Source: Psychrobacter sp. UBA3962 (GTDB lineage Bacteria; Pseudomonadota; Gammaproteobacteria; Pseudomonadales; Moraxellaceae). Taken from it: 49,171 nucleotides of DNA. A program made the position numbers and the translations under genes. Location of the stretch: the NCBI RefSeq assembly GCF_002385225.1, contig NZ_DGDC01000017.1, positions 1 through 49,171 on the forward strand, in the 5' to 3' direction. Within the stretch, counting starts at the first letter, position 1, and each line of letters begins with the position of its first letter. Below are positions 44,778 through 49,171 of this stretch, piece after piece. The notes under the pieces are model-generated. The model saw nothing but the letters and a program-made list of their open reading frames with translations, did not search any database and was not told the DNA's origin.

Positions 44778-46328
44778 ATGAATTATCAAAATAGTTACGC
44801 CACCTTAGACCCTCGCCTTTATAATCAGCAGCCCCCTACGGCTCTGAGTAACCCAAGGGCAGGACACTTCAATCCTTTTGTTGCTAAGCGCCTAGGCTGG
44901 GATCAAGATCCAGACTTAATGCAAAACTGGGTTGAGATATTATCGGGTAACTATGTGCCTGAAGGATTTGAGCCTTTAGCCATGGCTTATGCTGGTCATC
45001 AGTTTGGACAATGGGCCGGGCAACTGGGCGATGGTCGCGGGCTATTAATGGCACAAGTTATTGATAATAATGGCAAATTAACAGACCTGCATTTAAAAGG
45101 CGCTGGCCTAACCCCTTACTCTAGGATGGGCGATGGTAGAGCAGTATTACGCAGCACCATTCGAGAGTATTTGTGTGGTCATGCGATGACCTGCTTAGGT
45201 ATTCGCTCTTCCACCTCTTTAGGCTTTGTCACCTCTGATACCCTCGTAAGACGCGAAACTGTAGAGCAAGGGGCAGCACTTATGCGGGTGGCCGATACTC
45301 ACATTCGCTTAGGCCATGTCGAGTGGATAGCCAGCTTCGCTCCGGATTTATTGCCAAGCTTTACCCAATATATGATAGAAACTTACTATCCTGAACTTAC
45401 TACGTCACAGACTCCTGTGGCTGACTTTATTACTGCGGTAGTGACTGGCACTGCTACCATGATTGCCGATTGGCAATTGATTGGCTTTGCTCATGGGGTG
45501 ATGAATACCGATAACCTATCTATTACCGGAACCACTTTAGATTATGGTCCATTTGGATTTTTAGAAAGATTTGATCCCGCTTGGATCAATAACCATTCAG
45601 ATTATTCAGGTCGTTATGCTTATCAAAACCAGCCTGCCATCGGTCATTGGAATCTAAATGTGTGGATGATGCACTTCATGCAATTATCTGGCAAAACCTT
45701 ATTTAACGATAATAAAGAAACTATCAACCGCGAAGTTCTGGCGCAATGTCTGGCTAAATATGAATCAAGCTTTATGGCTCACTATCAGCAAGGCATCTGT
45801 AAAAAACTAGGCCTGCCTTGGGAGAGTTTAGACAATAGTGATGCGACAGCTGAAACTGTAACCGAGGTGATTAACGATACGTTAAAGCTAGCGTTTGAGT
45901 TTTTGGAGTTCATTGAGGCCAATAAGCTGGACTACACCAATAGTTTCAGAGCCTTAGTGGCAGTAATTGATAACAATAGCAATCCTTATGAGGCTGAGCT
46001 ATTACAAGCAATAGACGCTGAATTAGACAACGAACAACGAGCGGCTTGGTCTGATTGGCAACAGCGTTACTTGACTCATATTGATACTATAGAGGCAGAC
46101 AGAGCAAAGGTTATTGAGTGTCTCAAAGCTACCAACCCAGTTTATGTGTTACGTAATAGTATGGCGCAGCGTGCCATTACTAAAGCTGAAGCTGGAGACT
46201 TCTCCGAAGTAGATCTTTTATTCCAACTGTTAACTACCCCTTATCAGCAGCATGAGTTAGCGACCCAACAAGACATAACTCCTCCAGATCGAAGCGCCAA
46301 ACCTTTAATTATAAGCTGTTCATCATAA
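44778..46328 (+). CDS. selO: Protein adenylyltransferase SelO
   Basis: Pseudokinase-fold enzyme (YdiU, UPF0061) that transfers AMP to Ser, Thr or Tyr of other proteins, linked in E. coli to redox stress. 516 residues, slightly longer than usual. Seen are the AYAGHQFGQWAGQLGDGRG loop (about 75-93), LHLKGAGLTPYSRMGDGRAVLR, REYLCGHAM, the catalytic segment GFAHGVMNTDNLSI and LDYGPFGFLE with the metal-binding Asp. It ends in SCSS: cysteine stands where eukaryotic SelO has selenocysteine. No ribosome site is visible before ATG, so the start rests on family alignment (NSYATLDPRLY). Confidence 0.94.
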   Translation: MNYQNSYATLDPRLYNQQPPTALSNPRAGHFNPFVAKRLGWDQDPDLMQNWVEILSGNYVPEGFEPLAMAYAGHQFGQWAGQLGDGRGLLMAQVIDNNGKLTDLHLKGAGLTPYSRMGDGRAVLRSTIREYLCGHAMTCLGIRSSTSLGFVTSDTLVRRETVEQGAALMRVADTHIRLGHVEWIASFAPDLLPSFTQYMIETYYPELTTSQTPVADFITAVVTGTATMIADWQLIGFAHGVMNTDNLSITGTTLDYGPFGFLERFDPAWINNHSDYSGRYAYQNQPAIGHWNLNVWMMHFMQLSGKTLFNDNKETINREVLAQCLAKYESSFMAHYQQGICKKLGLPWESLDNSDATAETVTEVINDTLKLAFEFLEFIEANKLDYTNSFRALVAVIDNNSNPYEAELLQAIDAELDNEQRAAWSDWQQRYLTHIDTIEADRAKVIECLKATNPVYVLRNSMAQRAITKAEAGDFSEVDLLFQLLTTPYQQHELATQQDITPPDRSAKPLIISCSS

Positions 46329-46371
46329 TTATTTTTGGCACTACTAAATATTTTTCATACAAAAAACTAGG

Positions 46372-46417
46372 TTCAGAGCCTCTTATACAAGCTATATGCG
46401 CTCTGAATCTGTATAAT
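46372..46417 (+). promoter_or_regulatory. Inverted repeat followed by TATAAT upstream of maeB
   Basis: TTCAGAGC (46372-46379) and GCTCTGAA (46400-46407) are perfect complements, and a consensus TATAAT (46412-46417) begins five bases later, about 185 bases before maeB. The repeat covers where a -35 would lie and no TTGACA-like hexamer is seen, so an activator or repressor site is possible. Confidence 0.4.
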
Positions 46418-46601
46418 CAGCATATTACTGACGCGATAGACAAATCTAGACATTGCACACGTCATTAATAATGTTAATAATATTAAGTGACTAAAGCCCT
46501 CAAACTAGTAGCATAAAGTGCTAATATATCAGGGTAAAATGCCACAAATTTGAGTCTCCCGTTTGCGGATTTCCTTTTTCTAAAGATAATTGGTCTTAAA
46601 C

Positions 46602-48944
46602 ATGAGCGATAATACTTCTAATCCAATCTCCACTGAAATCAATGACATCAATGCGATGAATAAAGAGCAATTCGAGCAGTCCGCGCTGCATTATCATGAG
46701 TATCCTATCCCAGGTAAAATATCTGTTACCCCTACTAAGCAAATTGCTAACCAACACGATTTAGCACTGGCTTACTCTCCAGGTGTGGCCGTTCCATGTT
46801 TGGAAATTCAAAAAGACCCAAAACTAGCTGCCAAATATACTGCGCGTAGCAACCTAGTGGGCGTTATTACCAACGGTACTGCAGTATTAGGCTTAGGTGA
46901 CATTGGTCCATTGGCATCAAAGCCAGTAATGGAAGGTAAAGGCGTTCTATTTAAAAGATTCGCCGGTATTGATGTATTTGATATTGAAATTGCTCAGAAC
47001 GATCCTGATAAGTTTATTGAAGCGGTTGCTTCTCTTGAGCCAACCTTTGGTGGTATTAACTTAGAAGATATTAAAGCTCCAGAATGTTTCAAAATTGAGC
47101 GCGAATTGCGTGAACGTATGAACATTCCTGTGTTCCATGATGACCAACATGGTACCTCAATCATTGTGGGTGCGGCTTTAATTAACGCTCTACAACTCAT
47201 TGATAAAAAAATTGAAGACATCAAGGTAGTTTGTTCTGGTGCCGGTGCAGCAGCTATCTCTTGTTTAGATTTGATTTGCGCCTTGGGTGTAAAAAAATCT
47301 AATATCATCGTATCAGACTCACGCGGTATTATTTCTACCAAACGTGAAAACTTAGATGAAAGCAAACAGCGTTATGCTCGTGATATAGAAGCCACCAGTA
47401 TCACTGAAGTGATGGATGGTGTGGATATGTTCCTAGGCCTATCAATGCCGGGTACTCTAACTCCAGATATGATCACACGCATGGCCCGTGACCCAATCAT
47501 CTTTGCACTGGCTAACCCTACTCCAGAAATTATGCCAGAGCTTGCTCATGCCGTTCGTGATGACGTTATCATGGCAACCGGTCGATCAGACTATCCAAAC
47601 CAAGTAAACAATGCGCTTTGCTTCCCTTATATTTTCCGTGGTGCTCTAGATGTGGGCGCAACCATGGTAAACGAAGAGATGAAAATCGCTTGTGTCCATG
47701 CTATCGCGGCTATGGCTCACGTTGAAGCCACGCCACTACAAGGACAGAAGTATGTTGATACCAGCAAGAGCTTTGGTAGAGAATACTTAATCCCTGGTCC
47801 ATTAGAGCCAAACTTAATTGTTGAAATCGCTTCAGCAGTGGCCAAAGCTGCTATGGATTCAGGTGTTGCTACCCTACCTATCGAAGACTTCGCAGCTTAT
47901 CGTCAAAAACTTTCGGCCTTCGTATATAACTCAGCCTTCGTTATGAAGCCTCTGTTTGCACGCGCCAAAGAAGATCCTAAGCGTATTGTATTCTGCGAAG
48001 GGGAAGATCCAGACGTACTACGTGCGGTACAAGTGGTAGTAGATGAAGGTCTAGCTAAGCCTATCTTAGTGGGTCGTCCAAGCATTATTGAATCACAAAT
48101 CAATGCTCTAAGCCTGCGTCTTAAGTCTGGTGACAATATTGAAATCGTTAACCAAGATAATGACCCGCGCTATAAAGATTACTGGCAATCTTACTATGAG
48201 AAGAATAAGCGTAAAGGCGTAAGTATTGAGCTTGCCCGTCGTGATGTACGTCGTAAGACCACTTTAATCGGCTCACTATTGGTTGAAAAAGGTGATGCTG
48301 ACGGCATGATTTGTGGTACCTTCAGTTACTACAACTTGCACTTAAACTACGTTGAAAGAGTGATTGAAAAGCTAGAGGGTGTTAAGCACTTCTACTCGAT
48401 GAACGCAGTATTAATGCAAAACCGCAATCTATTTATTGCTGATACTTATATCCATGAAGATCCAACTGCAGAGCAATTGGCTGAAATGACGGTATTGGCA
48501 GTAGCTCAAATGCGCCGCTTCGGTATAACGCCTCGCGTTGCCCTATTATCACACTCAAACTTCGGTACCTCTAATCGTGCCAGCGCCGTTAAAATGCGTA
48601 AAGTATATGAGCTGTTGACTGAAATGGATGTGGATTTTGAGTTTGATGGCGAGATGCATGGCGATGCGGCACTAGATGACCGTATCCGTACTCAAGATTT
48701 CCCACACAGTGTGTTGAAAGGTCCTGCTAACCTATTAATTATGCCAACTATGGATGCAGCTAACATCGCGTTTAACTTATTGAAGACAGCCACTGGCAGT
48801 GCTTCTATTGGCCCAATCTTATTGGGTGCAAGCAAACCTGTTCATATCCTAACTCCTTCAGCTACTGCTCGTCGTATTGTTAACATGACTGCATTGGCTG
48901 TTACTGAAGCTCAGGATATTGCTGCTGCTAAAAACGATGAATAA
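46602..48944 (+). CDS. maeB: NADP-type malic enzyme with phosphotransacetylase-like domain
   Basis: Oxidative decarboxylation of malate to pyruvate with NADPH. 780 residues. The malic enzyme part (about 20-430) shows YSPGVAVPC, the catalytic Tyr/Lys region, NLEDIKAPECF, FHDDQHGT with metal-binding Asp residues and the nucleotide loop VCSGAGAAAI. The C-terminal part (about 440-775) is a Pta-like acetyl-phosphate/butyryl transferase domain (FCEGEDPDVLRA, NFGTSNRASA), which in MaeB regulates rather than catalyses. Start: ATG at 46602 (MSDNTSN); a TTG at 46590 is in frame but less likely. No clear ribosome site. Terminator 60 bases after the stop. Confidence 0.95.
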   Translation: MSDNTSNPISTEINDINAMNKEQFEQSALHYHEYPIPGKISVTPTKQIANQHDLALAYSPGVAVPCLEIQKDPKLAAKYTARSNLVGVITNGTAVLGLGDIGPLASKPVMEGKGVLFKRFAGIDVFDIEIAQNDPDKFIEAVASLEPTFGGINLEDIKAPECFKIERELRERMNIPVFHDDQHGTSIIVGAALINALQLIDKKIEDIKVVCSGAGAAAISCLDLICALGVKKSNIIVSDSRGIISTKRENLDESKQRYARDIEATSITEVMDGVDMFLGLSMPGTLTPDMITRMARDPIIFALANPTPEIMPELAHAVRDDVIMATGRSDYPNQVNNALCFPYIFRGALDVGATMVNEEMKIACVHAIAAMAHVEATPLQGQKYVDTSKSFGREYLIPGPLEPNLIVEIASAVAKAAMDSGVATLPIEDFAAYRQKLSAFVYNSAFVMKPLFARAKEDPKRIVFCEGEDPDVLRAVQVVVDEGLAKPILVGRPSIIESQINALSLRLKSGDNIEIVNQDNDPRYKDYWQSYYEKNKRKGVSIELARRDVRRKTTLIGSLLVEKGDADGMICGTFSYYNLHLNYVERVIEKLEGVKHFYSMNAVLMQNRNLFIADTYIHEDPTAEQLAEMTVLAVAQMRRFGITPRVALLSHSNFGTSNRASAVKMRKVYELLTEMDVDFEFDGEMHGDAALDDRIRTQDFPHSVLKGPANLLIMPTMDAANIAFNLLKTATGSASIGPILLGASKPVHILTPSATARRIVNMTALAVTEAQDIAAAKNDE

Positions 48945-49003
48945 GCTGCTAAATTATAGTGGTTAATATACACTATTTATAATTTTATCTAATTGAAGTT
49001 AAT

Positions 49004-49030
49004 AAAAAGCCAGCTTGAAGCTGGCTTTTT
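49004..49030 (+). terminator. Terminator of maeB
   Basis: AAAAAGCCAGCT and AGCTGGCTTTTT form a perfect 12-base stem with loop TGA, followed by more T. The remaining 141 bases to the window end are AT-rich with no gene seen. Confidence 0.9.
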
Positions 49031-49171
49031 TATATTTAATAGTCTCTAATTATTAGTAGTCTTTAATTTGTGATAGTTCTTTATGGTTAATAGATTAAGG
49101 TCAAAAAGCTTTAAAGTATCCTATAGACCTTTTAATAACCAAATCTTAATTAGATAATACCAATTCCACAA

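Noticed and set aside
44589..44789. 66-codon minus-strand frame with repeated Val-Val-Thr
   Set aside because: It overlaps the selO start, has no homology I recognise and reflects the GTAACA word repeats of the spacer.

Overview
The window reads as chromosomal DNA of a gammaproteobacterium of the Moraxellaceae, most likely Psychrobacter or a close relative. This rests on protein character and gene order, not a database search: a tyrA-aroA fusion follows pheA and hisC, trmJ sits beside cysE, the malic enzyme carries a phosphotransacetylase-like tail, and the DNA is moderately AT-rich with short intergenic regions. Genes fill about 90 % of the window. I saw no rRNA, tRNA, insertion sequence, prophage or CRISPR array.

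Region 1 (1-12.0 kb, all minus strand) is an accessory cell-surface locus. In transcription order it holds a 391-residue protein made only of three Calx-beta-like modules, an OmpA-C lipoprotein, and a 3095-residue BapA/RTX-type adhesin. The adhesin has a BapA-like head, 17 Calx-beta-like modules, a VCBS-like block, a T1SS-143-like block, a von Willebrand A domain and RTX repeats. It stops in the middle of what should be its type I secretion target domain. No exporter genes are visible; they may lie left of base 1.

Region 2 (12.4-20.2 kb) is housekeeping: dnaE, trmJ and cysE on plus; a divergent folK-like gene, folB and a RarD-type permease on minus. Region 3 (20.4-25.2 kb, minus) is the aromatic amino acid cluster pheA-hisC-tyrA/aroA. 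Region 4 (25.5-29.7 kb) has tal, apt, a 54-residue rubredoxin and two paralogous alpha/beta hydrolases. Region 5 (29.8-39.6 kb, minus) holds argJ, xthA, pdxH, glmM, guaB, an MscS-family channel and cysS. Region 6 (39.8-49.0 kb) holds a PduO-type cobalamin adenosyltransferase, an unrecognised lipoprotein (minus), a glycerophosphodiesterase, a membrane fatty-acid desaturase with an operator-like site upstream, SelO and MaeB.

The main points for a second look are the adhesin locus (truncated end, 1,446-base higher-order duplication, cysteines at module joints, orphan module protein), the FabR/DesT-like site before the desaturase, the divergent FolK, and several operator-like inverted repeats. 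Starts were moved inward from the longest reading frame where a family start or ribosome binding site favoured it (dnaE, folK, tal, hydrolase 2, pdxH, glmM, guaB, mscS, the 331-residue lipoprotein, maeB).
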